A program made the translations under genes and the position numbers. A stretch of 64,000 bases of DNA from JBGSUZ01 sp043770095 (GTDB lineage Bacteria > Bacillota > Clostridia > Peptostreptococcales > Acidaminobacteraceae): assembly GCA_043770095.1 (NCBI GenBank), contig JAYVIR010000049.1:1-64000 (forward strand), written 5' to 3'. Under the pieces are notes generated by a model. It saw only the letters and a program-made list of their open reading frames with translations. It made no database searches and was not told where the DNA came from. Shown here piece after piece: positions 25,574 through 33,558 of this stretch. Numbering within the stretch: position 1 is the stretch's first letter; each line of letters starts with the position of its first letter.

Positions 25574-27034
25574 ATGAAAAATTTAGAAATATCAATTTCA
25601 AATTACTGGCTAATTGAATCTCAAATCCATGAAGCGCGAAAAGTATTTTTTGAAAAGGGAATTATCAAAAGAGAATTGCTTGATGATGAATTGGCTTTTT
25701 CATGGTTGCGGTGTAAGTACAAAAATATATCAGCATCGGCGATACCTGAGAAGTTTGAAAAGAAAAGCAAGAAAATTCCGATTAAACAAATGCGTAAGCT
25801 CCCTCTCTCTATAAGTGATATTTGGATCGGTACGTTTGATAAGGATAACCAACTTAATTATTATACTGGGAATATTGCACTTGGTGAGAAATTTTCCGAT
25901 TGGGCATTTGATGAAGATACTGTTGGATATAATGGTATTGGATATTGTTTGGAGACGAACATCACAAATATAATTGTTGGTTTCGAACATTATAATGAAA
26001 ATCTAAGTCAGTATATAACACTTGGGTTTTCGTACGAAAAAGAAACTGTTGGCATTATCATTCCTCTTCAATTAGCTGACGATGAATTCATCGTTCGAAT
26101 ACTTGAAAATTCGTTTGAAAATATATTCAATGCCGGTATTGAATTAAAAGAAAGTCCTTATTTAGACTGTTATTTTTTTAATTCAGATATTGAAGTATTT
26201 AAAAACTGCTATAAGCAATTTATGGTTACGGCTTTTAATTATCCGTATCTAAAAATATCTGCGGAGCAGTCCTATGAAGCAAATCTATTGGCAAGAGAAA
26301 TTCATAAGAACAGCATTCGATCTCAGGAGGCGTTTTTGAGTTTGTCAGCAGACGATCCACATTCTCATTCACTTTTAGAATGTTTAGATATTGATTTTAA
26401 AGGAACCATTTTTATTGAAGGATGTCATTGGCTTTCGCTAGACTACCAAGAAAAAATTAATAATATCATAGAGTGTAAGTTAATTAACAGTAAGCAGTTT
26501 AAAGGTTTATACCAAGCTGATTTGGTGGTTTTTATTTTCAATAAAATTGATGACTCTTGCATGTTAGATTACCCAGAGGTATGCCCTAGTTTACAATCAA
26601 AGTGCTGTGATGCACATTTGATTATACCAAGTTTTAAAGAGTTAGGTCATCAGTTTCAATCGTATTTATCCAATGAATTTGAAAGACTTTCAATAGAACG
26701 CTTAAAGCAAGTGATTTGCTTGTCTGAGGAGACTTTAAAGGTATTGACGAACTACTCTTGGCCAGGGTCATACAAAGAATTGTTATATCTAGTGGACTAC
26801 ATTGGCAGGCGTGGTGACTCAGGTAGAGAAATCCATCTAAACGCAATACCGGACTATATTCTGGAGTCTGAGCAACATTCTATTGATAGAATGACTATTA
26901 AATATTTAGAAAAAAAATGGATTAAGAAATCTTTAGAAAAATCAAATGGCAATATAAAAAGAACTTCTGAAATTTTAGGTATTACGCGCACAACTCTATA
27001 TAAAAAGATAAAAGAGTATGAGATTAAACTATAG
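25574..27034 (+). CDS. AcoR-like transcription regulator with a degenerate AAA+ domain
   Basis: A 486-residue protein built like AcoR-type sigma-54 activators. The N-terminal GAF-like region keeps the pattern around DWAFDEDTVGYNGIGYCLET and VGFEHYNE. The centre keeps a Walker-B-like FIEGCHWLSLDYQEKI and the NYSWPGSYKELLYLVDY segment. The C terminus has a Fis-type HTH (GNIKRTSEILGITRTTLYKK). But no Walker A (GESGTGKE) and no GAFTGA loop can be found, so ATP-driven activation of sigma-54 polymerase looks impossible. It may act as a plain DNA-binding sensor. Start 25574 is decided by AGGTGA 7 bases upstream. It is a single gene, ending at a long hairpin. Confidence 0.8.
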   Translation: MKNLEISISNYWLIESQIHEARKVFFEKGIIKRELLDDELAFSWLRCKYKNISASAIPEKFEKKSKKIPIKQMRKLPLSISDIWIGTFDKDNQLNYYTGNIALGEKFSDWAFDEDTVGYNGIGYCLETNITNIIVGFEHYNENLSQYITLGFSYEKETVGIIIPLQLADDEFIVRILENSFENIFNAGIELKESPYLDCYFFNSDIEVFKNCYKQFMVTAFNYPYLKISAEQSYEANLLAREIHKNSIRSQEAFLSLSADDPHSHSLLECLDIDFKGTIFIEGCHWLSLDYQEKINNIIECKLINSKQFKGLYQADLVVFIFNKIDDSCMLDYPEVCPSLQSKCCDAHLIIPSFKELGHQFQSYLSNEFERLSIERLKQVICLSEETLKVLTNYSWPGSYKELLYLVDYIGRRGDSGREIHLNAIPDYILESEQHSIDRMTIKYLEKKWIKKSLEKSNGNIKRTSEILGITRTTLYKKIKEYEIKL

Positions 27035-27083
27035 TTAAACACTATTTTGCCACGAAAAAAAAATTATATAACTATGCGCAATA

Positions 27084-27136
27084 AAAAGTGTGCATTTAAT
27101 ATACACAATTAGACTGCATATTAAATGCACACTTTT
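27084..27136. terminator. Long perfect hairpin after the AcoR-like gene
   Basis: A perfect 19-base inverted repeat (27084-27102 and 27118-27136) with a 15-base loop, ending TTTTATTAAT on the plus strand. It lies 50 bases past the AcoR-like stop and 16 bases before the next promoter. A terminator is the simplest reading; an operator for the next operon is possible. Confidence 0.65.
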
Positions 27137-27151
27137 ATTAATAATTGACTT

Positions 27152-27180
27152 TTGACAAATGTATCTAAAACATGGATAAT
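27152..27180 (+). promoter_or_regulatory. sigma-A promoter of the 27267-29900 operon
   Basis: TTGACA (27152-27157), a 17-base spacer and GATAAT (27175-27180), 87 bases before the first start codon. Confidence 0.7.
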
Positions 27181-27266
27181 TGAAGAGTTATGATAAGTTG
27201 TAAGTGTTCATTACTAATTAAAAATAGAGTATTCAAATTATGTCCTATATACTAGGAGTGAAGGAA

Positions 27267-27983
27267 ATGTATAAAGTTAAAGAAGCTGCAGATCTCTTAG
27301 GAGTTACTCGAGTAGATGTTTTTGAAATTCTACTAAGCCAGAGAGAACTTTTCGAACCTTATGTTGATAAAAGCAATAGCATCACTTATATATCCGAAGA
27401 TGGTTTAGAGCTTTTGAGGCAAATGCTGGAAAAGAACTTTAAGCTTCGTGAAACACATTTGGAGATTGCTCAAGAACAAGCTTTAAAAATTGAGTTGGAA
27501 CAAAATGAATTGCATTCATCGCAAAAACTCATCGAAGTGCTTCCTGAAGAAGAATCCGTTGACGATTTGATTCTTTCAGAAGATGCAATAGTCTTAGATG
27601 ACGAAAAAAACGAAGATGCTTTTGAAGATCTCGAGGATTATGCTCAAGACGAAAACGATCTTGATGATGATAATGTTAGCCAGTGGTTAAAAAAAATCCG
27701 TGAAGAGGATTTTAAGGCAAGTAGGTATGATGGCAAATTAAAAGAGCAACGCACCTATATGACTCAATTGAGAAATAAAATTCTTGGTCTTGATAGTGAA
27801 ATTAAACGAAAAGACGAAGCCATCAAACATTATCATGAAATTATGAAAGATGATATTCGATGGCTTGAAGATTTAGAATTAAAAATCCAATTGATTGTAA
27901 AACACGAAATTTCAGAGTTAAACGATTCTGAGATGGAACCAGAAGAAGATAAAGGAAATTTCTTTAAATTTTTTAAAAGATAA
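27267..27983 (+). CDS. MerR/RacA-like HTH protein with acidic region and C-terminal coiled coil
   Basis: A 238-residue protein not assignable to a named family. Residues 1-20 form a MerR/excisionase-type HTH (YKVKEAADLLGVTRVDVFEI), followed by a GLELLRQML helix. Residues about 90-140 are strongly acidic (many D and E). From about 150 to 215 the sequence is a predicted coiled coil with K/E/L heptads, and it ends in the basic, aromatic NFFKFFKR. The next gene is its paralogue without the acidic insert. Start ATG 27267 follows AGGAGTGAAGG. RacA of Bacillus has the same plan (HTH plus coiled coil, origin-to-pole anchoring), but homology is not shown. Confidence 0.7.
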   Translation: MYKVKEAADLLGVTRVDVFEILLSQRELFEPYVDKSNSITYISEDGLELLRQMLEKNFKLRETHLEIAQEQALKIELEQNELHSSQKLIEVLPEEESVDDLILSEDAIVLDDEKNEDAFEDLEDYAQDENDLDDDNVSQWLKKIREEDFKASRYDGKLKEQRTYMTQLRNKILGLDSEIKRKDEAIKHYHEIMKDDIRWLEDLELKIQLIVKHEISELNDSEMEPEEDKGNFFKFFKR

Positions 27984-28010
27984 AGTCTCCGATGAAGGGG
28001 AGGTTTGGAA

Positions 28011-28472
28011 TTGCTTAAAGTAATTGAAGTTGCAAATCAGCTAGGTGTAAGTAAAGTAACAATCTACAAAAAGATGGAACTTTATAAAAAAGAGCTAAAA
28101 GGAGATATTCAAAAGGTCAAAGGGATTACGTTTCTAAATCAAGATGCTTTTGATTTGATAAAACGTTCGCTAATCGAAAACGGCGTGATTAAAGATGAAC
28201 ATTTAACGCCAGAGTTGATAGAGTCTTATCAACGAAAACTTAAGGAAAAATACAGTAGAATGGCAGATTTATCCTTAAGTGTGGTTAATGTGAAAAAAGA
28301 TAATCTTAATGACTTAGATTTGGTCTGTGAATTTCTTAGTAATCAAATCAATATGAAGCAGCAAATGCTGACTCAAAAAGATGAGCAGTTAAAAGCATAT
28401 AAAGAAATGATCATGAAGAATAAAAAGAGAATTGAGGCAATGGAAGTTTTTATAAAAAGTCTCCAAAAATAA
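28011..28472 (+). CDS. Small HTH plus coiled-coil protein, paralogue of the preceding gene
   Basis: A 153-residue protein. The N-terminal HTH (LKVIEVANQLGVSKVTIYKK) and the GITFLNQDAFDLIKRSL wing align by eye with the preceding protein, as does the C-terminal coiled coil (QKDEQLKAYKEMIMKN versus RKDEAIKHYHEIMKDD). It lacks the acidic middle part. TTG 28011 is chosen as the start because GGGGAGG (27997-28003) is 7 bases upstream; a TTG at 28005 is too close. It lies 27 bases after the previous gene in one operon. It probably binds DNA and forms dimers or oligomers; hetero-oligomers with the paralogue are plausible. Confidence 0.72.
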   Translation: MLKVIEVANQLGVSKVTIYKKMELYKKELKGDIQKVKGITFLNQDAFDLIKRSLIENGVIKDEHLTPELIESYQRKLKEKYSRMADLSLSVVNVKKDNLNDLDLVCEFLSNQINMKQQMLTQKDEQLKAYKEMIMKNKKRIEAMEVFIKSLQK

Positions 28473-28503
28473 AATTAGAGACAAAACATAGGAGGGTTTA
28501 ACA

Positions 28504-29250
28504 GTGACTTCGAAAAAATCTATTTTTGAAAAACTGGGCTTGGTTGAAGCTGTAGAAGAAAAAAATGAAAACGATGTGAATAATTCGGACAGGTTTTTCT
28601 TAGATCCAGAAGACGATGAGGTTGTAGCAGAATTTGAAGAAATGTTGAAAGAACAAGAATTGATTCAAAGTGAAAGTAACGTTGAACCGTCAGATTTTGA
28701 TAGTACAGAAGAACAGAGTCAGGAAGAAACAACGGCGATACTTGATGAACTCGAGGAATTTAAGAATATCGAAGAGAAAACATCTGAAATTGAAGACAAA
28801 TTAAATGTTTTGATGGTGGCATACGAAAAAAATAAAATGCTTTCAATCGAAGATATCTACAGAAATGCAAGGTTATCTGGAGACACAAGAAAATCAATTT
28901 TCATTGCGGACACTTTTTTAAAAACATTGCCTGAAAATCTGCCTGTAGACATTAAAAGGACTTCTTTATTAAATATATTGGGCGTTTCAAGCATCAGTAT
29001 AGAAGAGTTGCTTACAGATGCATTCCAAAGAATTGATTCTTTAAACACTGTTTTAGAAAATACGGTGAATGTATCAGAGGATATTGTCAAAAAGAATGAA
29101 TTGGCAATCAAAGAACTTGAAAATCGCATTGAAGAGTTAAAAAACATCACAGAAATTAGAAATAAATTCCAAGATGATCAAAATACGCTTATTGAATATG
29201 AAATTCAAAAAATTATTAACATTGTTGATTTTATTAAACCTAAGAAATGA
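28504..29250 (+). CDS. Acidic coiled-coil protein of unknown function
   Basis: I do not recognise this family. The 248-residue protein starts SIFEKLGLVEAVEEK, has an acidic, low-complexity segment (about residues 30-100), a more ordered part (LSIEDIYRNARLSGDTRKSIFIADTFLKTLP in two helices, about residues 115-150), then a coiled coil to the end. There is no signal peptide or membrane helix, so it should be cytoplasmic. GTG 28504 is the start, with AGGAGGG upstream. It sits third in the operon between the two HTH/coiled-coil proteins and the OmpA-domain protein, so an adaptor role between them is a reasonable guess. Confidence 0.65.
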   Translation: MTSKKSIFEKLGLVEAVEEKNENDVNNSDRFFLDPEDDEVVAEFEEMLKEQELIQSESNVEPSDFDSTEEQSQEETTAILDELEEFKNIEEKTSEIEDKLNVLMVAYEKNKMLSIEDIYRNARLSGDTRKSIFIADTFLKTLPENLPVDIKRTSLLNILGVSSISIEELLTDAFQRIDSLNTVLENTVNVSEDIVKKNELAIKELENRIEELKNITEIRNKFQDDQNTLIEYEIQKIINIVDFIKPKK

Positions 29251-29273
29251 TTTTTAACTGAAGGTGAGCGCAT

Positions 29274-29900
29274 ATGATTATTGGAAAGTATCGTATAACT
29301 AAAAAAGGTAAACTTGTATTTGGAATGCTAGGAGTACTGTTGGTAGTGCTTATTGGCATGGTGCTTAGCAATGTGCTCAAGGATTCAAAACCTGAGATTA
29401 GAGATGCAAAAAGCATTGAACCGCCTCAAACGGTAGTGAATACAACTGAAAACACAACTTCAGTAGGCACTCAAACTAATAGTAATGTGGCTAATACGAC
29501 GCCAAGTGAGTCAACAATAGCCCTTGAAGAAAAAAACAAAATATTGAGTACCGCTAAGGCAATTGTGTTTTTCAAACCAAATGATTATGAGTTAAATGCC
29601 TCTTATTATTCAGAACTAGATTTGATTGTGAATATGTCGAATCGGTTTAAAGATGCACAGATTCTTGTTGACGGACATTATAATGGGATTCCGGGGTTAC
29701 TAAAAACAGATACTTTTATGACTTTGGCTTTAAATAGAGCTGAAATGGTTGAAGCCTATCTGCTTAGTCAAGGTGTTAGTCAAGACCGGATTGTTGTAAC
29801 CAATTTAGGGTGCAATGTCCCCATTAATAAAGATGATTCGTGGCAGGAAATTGAGAAAAATAGACGGGTTGAAGTGCACTTTAAACCACTTAACAAGTGA
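29274..29900 (+). CDS. Membrane-anchored OmpA/MotB-domain protein
   Basis: A 208-residue protein with a short basic cytoplasmic start (IGKYRITKKGK), a membrane helix (about residues 14-33), a Thr/Ser/Asn-rich linker (about 45-85) and an OmpA-like C-terminal domain: ILVDGHYNG, LALNRAEMVEAYLLSQGVSQ and EKNRRVEVHF. In this family the domain binds peptidoglycan. A Gram-positive cell with no outer membrane would use it to hold the protein at the wall. It ends the operon; no motAB-type partner is present, so it is not an obvious flagellar stator gene. RBS AAGGTGA precedes ATG 29274. Confidence 0.82.
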   Translation: MIIGKYRITKKGKLVFGMLGVLLVVLIGMVLSNVLKDSKPEIRDAKSIEPPQTVVNTTENTTSVGTQTNSNVANTTPSESTIALEEKNKILSTAKAIVFFKPNDYELNASYYSELDLIVNMSNRFKDAQILVDGHYNGIPGLLKTDTFMTLALNRAEMVEAYLLSQGVSQDRIVVTNLGCNVPINKDDSWQEIEKNRRVEVHFKPLNK

Positions 29901-29972
29901 AAAAATGATTGTCTGTAAATTGTAAGAATGGGTTAAATTTTGTCAGGATTGTTAAAACGTAAAACTATGCTA

Positions 29973-30001
29973 TTGACAAATGGATGGATATTCATTAACA
30001 T
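29973..30001 (+). promoter_or_regulatory. Promoter of tRNA-Arg
   Basis: TTGACA (29973-29978), a 17-base spacer and TAACAT (29996-30001), 24 bases before the tRNA. Confidence 0.7.
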
Positions 30002-30024
30002 TGTAAGAGGATTTTGAAGACTTT

Positions 30025-30101
30025 GCACTCGTAGCTCAGTCGGATAGAGCAACCGCCTCCTAAGCGGTAGGCCGAAGGTTCAATTCCTTTCGGGTGCGCC
30101 A
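30025..30101 (+). tRNA. tRNA-Arg (anticodon CCU)
   Basis: A complete cloverleaf: acceptor GCACTCG/CGGGTGC, D arm GCTC..GAGC, anticodon stem ACCGC/GCGGT with loop CTCCTAA (anticodon CCT, reads AGG), T arm with TTCAATT, and encoded 3' CCA. Confidence 0.96.
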
Positions 30102-30143
30102 GATTTATCCCTAATACAAACGTCAAAAGGGGTATCAGTTACT

Positions 30144-30602
30144 TTGTGGAATCAATATGAATTTTTTATGAAAGAGGCGCTTATAGAGGCTCAGAAGGCT
30201 TATGAAATTCGAGAGGTTCCAATTGGTGCCGTTGTGGTTCGAAATGGCGAAATAATTGGCCGTGGGCACAATCAAAGAGAAACTTCAAAACGAGCAATTG
30301 CACATGCTGAGATACTCGCAATAGATGACGCTTGTAAATCTTTGAACGGTTGGAGATTAATCGATTGCGATTTGTATGTAACCTTGGAACCCTGTATTAT
30401 GTGCGGTGGTGCCATATATCAATCGCGAATTGGCAGATTGATATACGGTGCAAATGATATTAAATCAGGTGCATTTGGATCATTATATGACCTGTCTTTA
30501 GATAATCGGTTAAATCATCAAGTACAAAAAATTTCTGGTGTATTGGAACAAGAATGTTCAATTCTATTAAAACAATTTTTTAAAGAATTAAGAAATAAAT
30601 AG
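30144..30602 (+). CDS. tadA: tRNA-specific adenosine deaminase TadA
   Basis: A 152-residue zinc deaminase that converts A34 to inosine in tRNA-Arg(ACG). The catalytic HAE (in AIAHAEILAIDDACK, about residues 53-67) and the second zinc motif LEPCIMCGGAI (about residues 80-90) are intact. TTG 30144 is used as start, with AGGGG upstream. It lies between tRNA-Arg and tRNA-Ser genes, the usual clostridial setting beside the SRP RNA. Confidence 0.94.
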   Translation: MWNQYEFFMKEALIEAQKAYEIREVPIGAVVVRNGEIIGRGHNQRETSKRAIAHAEILAIDDACKSLNGWRLIDCDLYVTLEPCIMCGGAIYQSRIGRLIYGANDIKSGAFGSLYDLSLDNRLNHQVQKISGVLEQECSILLKQFFKELRNK

Positions 30603-30606
30603 GCAT

Positions 30607-30695
30607 GGAGAGATGTCCGAGTTGGCTAAGGGGCACGCCTGGAAAGCGTGTAAGACCGAAAGGTTCCGCGGGTTCGAGTCCCGCTCTCTCCGCCA
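30607..30695 (+). tRNA. tRNA-Ser (anticodon GGA)
   Basis: An 89-base class II tRNA: acceptor GGAGAGA/TCTCTCC, anticodon stem CACGC/GCGTG with loop CTGGAAA (anticodon GGA, reads UCC/UCU), a long variable arm, T loop TTCGAGT, and encoded CCA. Confidence 0.96.
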
Positions 30696-30710
30696 ATTAT
30701 GAGATGAATC

Positions 30711-30868
30711 AGACTATATAGTATCTGTCTCAGAATGTTAAGGTCTTGCGCAATAGAAAATCGTGAACCCCGTCAGGTCCGGAAGGAAGCAGCGGTAAGC
30801 GAATCTTTTTATGTGCCGCGAGGGTGCCTGGCATTTCTGAGACAGATAGTGTATAGTCTTTTTTTTTA
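30711..30868 (+). ncRNA. ffs: Signal recognition particle RNA (small type) with terminator
   Basis: The core CCCCGTCAGGTCCGGAAGG followed by AAGCAGCGGTAAGC is the conserved SRP RNA domain IV apical hairpin and its internal loops that bind Ffh. The ends pair: CTGTCTCAGAA (30725-30735) with TTCTGAGACAG (30835-30845), and the stem extends outward to about 30711/30859 with few mismatches, followed by a run of nine or ten T. The total of about 150 bases lacks the Alu domain seen in the 270-base Bacillus RNA. Exact ends of the mature RNA are estimates. Confidence 0.9.
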
Positions 30869-30951
30869 TCCTATGCGCTCACGAGTAGCTTTTTAAGGTT
30901 CACTAACATATAATAGACATAGATTACTCTAATTATAAGGAGGGTGGCCTT

Positions 30952-33546
30952 GTGTTTCGATATGACTTTAGACGTAGAATCATGTTTTATTTAGCGCTAA
31001 CAGTTTTAATTCAAGTCATATGGATTGGGTTCATTTTCAATAGAGATATATCAGAGTATACAACGTACTATAAAAAAGAAATAGTGGAAACAAATCTCAG
31101 TGGACAGATTAAGTTGTTAAACAATTGGGTGGGGATTAAGGGCAATATTGTTAAATATTATGCTAAATTGTTATCAGAAAGTAGCTTTGAAGTGCAAAAT
31201 CCAGAGGAATTTAAAAATTTTGTCGATTCACTTGCTAAATTAGAACCTTCTTTTAGCAGTGTCTATTTTACGTCAGAAAAGGGTTTGAACGTTATTTCAA
31301 ATGGGATAGCACCAAAGGTTGATGGTCGAAAGCGTGAATGGTACAGAGGCGCTGAGGTGCGTTCTTTGTATATTTCTCAGCCTTATATTGATGCTATAAC
31401 CAATGAGTATGTAATTACGCTTTCTTCGGCGGTTAACGATAAAAATGGCAAGTTTATTGGCGTATTAGGTGCTGATTTCTTATTATCGGAGTTATTTAGT
31501 AGGATTCATTTGGCAGAAGATGACTTGATTATTGCAGTAATGATTACGGATGATAACGAAAAAGTTTTATACTTTGAGTCACTTGATGAACAAAGGAATA
31601 AAAACTATCAAAATGTTAAGTTGTCTTCAATATATAATGAATTTAATCATAAAAATGAACATATTCAAATTAGAGCAGATAATATGAATGCAAATATTCA
31701 TATATATTTGAAGGATAATCGTCATTTAATTAAATTAATTAATTATAATTATGAGTTTTGGATTGCAATTATCGCGGGCGTTCTTGGAATACTAATAATA
31801 CTGGTGATTATTTCAAAAAAATTAGCTGCTCCTATTCGTTCGTTGTCAGAAAGTATCAAAAATTTAGAAAATAAAATTGGTGATACTGATATTTCCCAGG
31901 AAAACTTAGATTCTGATTTAAATGAAATTGTACATTTATTTAGAAGTTTGCATAATCATATTAATGACAACATTAGACAAATTAGTCAAATGAATGAGAG
32001 TATGAAAGAAGCTAATCTGATTTTAGAAAATAAGAATACTGAATTTAGAACCGCTTTAACCGATTTAAGTGAAATAAATGTAGAACTTGGCACGTACGAG
32101 AATAATTACCAAATTCTTATTAATAATATCGAAGAAATGATCTGGATTGTAGATCTTGATGCAAAAGTAGTGTATGCGAATGATAAATTTTACAAGTGGT
32201 TGTCCAGCTATCAGATAACAGCAGAGACTATTTATTTAAAAGATTTTATTAAAAATATTCAGAATACGTCTAATTTTGATGGAATAAGCTTCTTTATAAA
32301 GAGAGATTTTACAGACTTTGATCTTCAAATTGTAGATCAGGCTAATAAGGCAATCGATGTAGTTGTTAACACCACCATCATTTATTTTAATGAATCACCT
32401 GTTTCAGTTCAGTTTATTGCAAGAGATGTTACTTCAGAAAAGAAGCTATACAACCAATATTATCAAAAAAACAAACAAATGGTGATTTTGAATGATATTA
32501 GTCGTTCCCTAACGATGAAGGAAGATTTGAGAAGCATCCTTCAACTTATTACAGATCGAATTGCGAGTCTTTTAAATGTGTTAGGTGTGAGCATCAGAAT
32601 GTTAAATGCAGAAGGCTACTTAGAAATGGCTGCATTTGCTGGTCAGGAATTAAGTAAGATTTATCCTTATGAACCTCATATAGATAAATCACATATGGGA
32701 CTCGCTTTAATTGAAGAGCGAATTATCAGCATTCAGAGTACGGAAGATTTAATCTTTGAAGATAATTATTTAGAATCTGTTTTATCGTCAGGTGTCAAGC
32801 TCTACTATTTCCCTTTATTTAACATAGAAAATCACTTTGGTGTATTAACTGTTATTGCGGAAAAACTTTTAGAGCAAGAAGACATCCGATTGTTAAAATC
32901 ATTTTCAGAAAATGCTTCGATAGCGATTGAAAAAACGACTTTGTTTGCAAGCCTGCGAAACAATTATCTTATGACGATAGAATCACTTTCTAACGCATTG
33001 GAGGAAAAAGTCTATAACTATAAAAATCATACGAAGCGAGTTGCCGAATATTCTAAACTGATTGCAGAAAAGTTCTATTTGAGCCGCAAAGAATTAGATG
33101 ATATTTATATATCTGGATTGCTGCACGATATAGGCAAGATTGGTATTTCTGATGATATTCTTAATCATGAAGATCTTTTGAATGAGGAAGAAGAAGCTTT
33201 GATGCGCTTTCATGTAGAAATCGGCAAAAAAATTGTTGATCCTATTGGCTTTAATAAGCAGATCGTTGAAGGGATATATTTGCATCACAAGAACTATGAT
33301 ATGAGTGGATATCCAGAGAATATTGACCTTGATCGCTTACCAATGTTTGCTCGAATTATTGGCGTGGCGGATGCTTTTGACTCAGAACTGATTGAATGCA
33401 AAGTAAGAGAAAATTGGAAATTAGAAATTGCTTTTAATCAACTGGAGCTAGGAAAGGATTCACTTTATTGTCCAGATGTGCTTGCTGCATTATGCGAATT
33501 AATACAAGATAACCGTGAACAAGTTATACAAATTTCCCAAATATAA
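30952..33546 (+). CDS. Cache-PAS-GAF-HD-GYP membrane signalling protein, HD-GYP end degenerate
   Basis: An 864-residue membrane protein: membrane helix (about 11-30), extracytoplasmic dCache domain (about 35-265, with REWYRGAEV and GVLGADF), second helix (about 269-291), HAMP-like linker, PAS (about 383-500), GAF (about 515-665) and HD-GYP (about 675-850). HD-GYP enzymes hydrolyse cyclic di-GMP. HDIGK (about residue 724) and HHKNYDMSGYP (about 777) are present, but the G of the usual DGxGYP is a serine-side variant (DMSGYP) and the usual DAMTSxRxYR after VADAFD is replaced by SELIECKVREN, so activity is doubtful. GTG 30952 follows AAGGAGGG. A paralogue follows after 12 bases. Confidence 0.85.
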   Translation: MFRYDFRRRIMFYLALTVLIQVIWIGFIFNRDISEYTTYYKKEIVETNLSGQIKLLNNWVGIKGNIVKYYAKLLSESSFEVQNPEEFKNFVDSLAKLEPSFSSVYFTSEKGLNVISNGIAPKVDGRKREWYRGAEVRSLYISQPYIDAITNEYVITLSSAVNDKNGKFIGVLGADFLLSELFSRIHLAEDDLIIAVMITDDNEKVLYFESLDEQRNKNYQNVKLSSIYNEFNHKNEHIQIRADNMNANIHIYLKDNRHLIKLINYNYEFWIAIIAGVLGILIILVIISKKLAAPIRSLSESIKNLENKIGDTDISQENLDSDLNEIVHLFRSLHNHINDNIRQISQMNESMKEANLILENKNTEFRTALTDLSEINVELGTYENNYQILINNIEEMIWIVDLDAKVVYANDKFYKWLSSYQITAETIYLKDFIKNIQNTSNFDGISFFIKRDFTDFDLQIVDQANKAIDVVVNTTIIYFNESPVSVQFIARDVTSEKKLYNQYYQKNKQMVILNDISRSLTMKEDLRSILQLITDRIASLLNVLGVSIRMLNAEGYLEMAAFAGQELSKIYPYEPHIDKSHMGLALIEERIISIQSTEDLIFEDNYLESVLSSGVKLYYFPLFNIENHFGVLTVIAEKLLEQEDIRLLKSFSENASIAIEKTTLFASLRNNYLMTIESLSNALEEKVYNYKNHTKRVAEYSKLIAEKFYLSRKELDDIYISGLLHDIGKIGISDDILNHEDLLNEEEEALMRFHVEIGKKIVDPIGFNKQIVEGIYLHHKNYDMSGYPENIDLDRLPMFARIIGVADAFDSELIECKVRENWKLEIAFNQLELGKDSLYCPDVLAALCELIQDNREQVIQISQI

Positions 33547-33558
33547 GGGGTTTGATAT

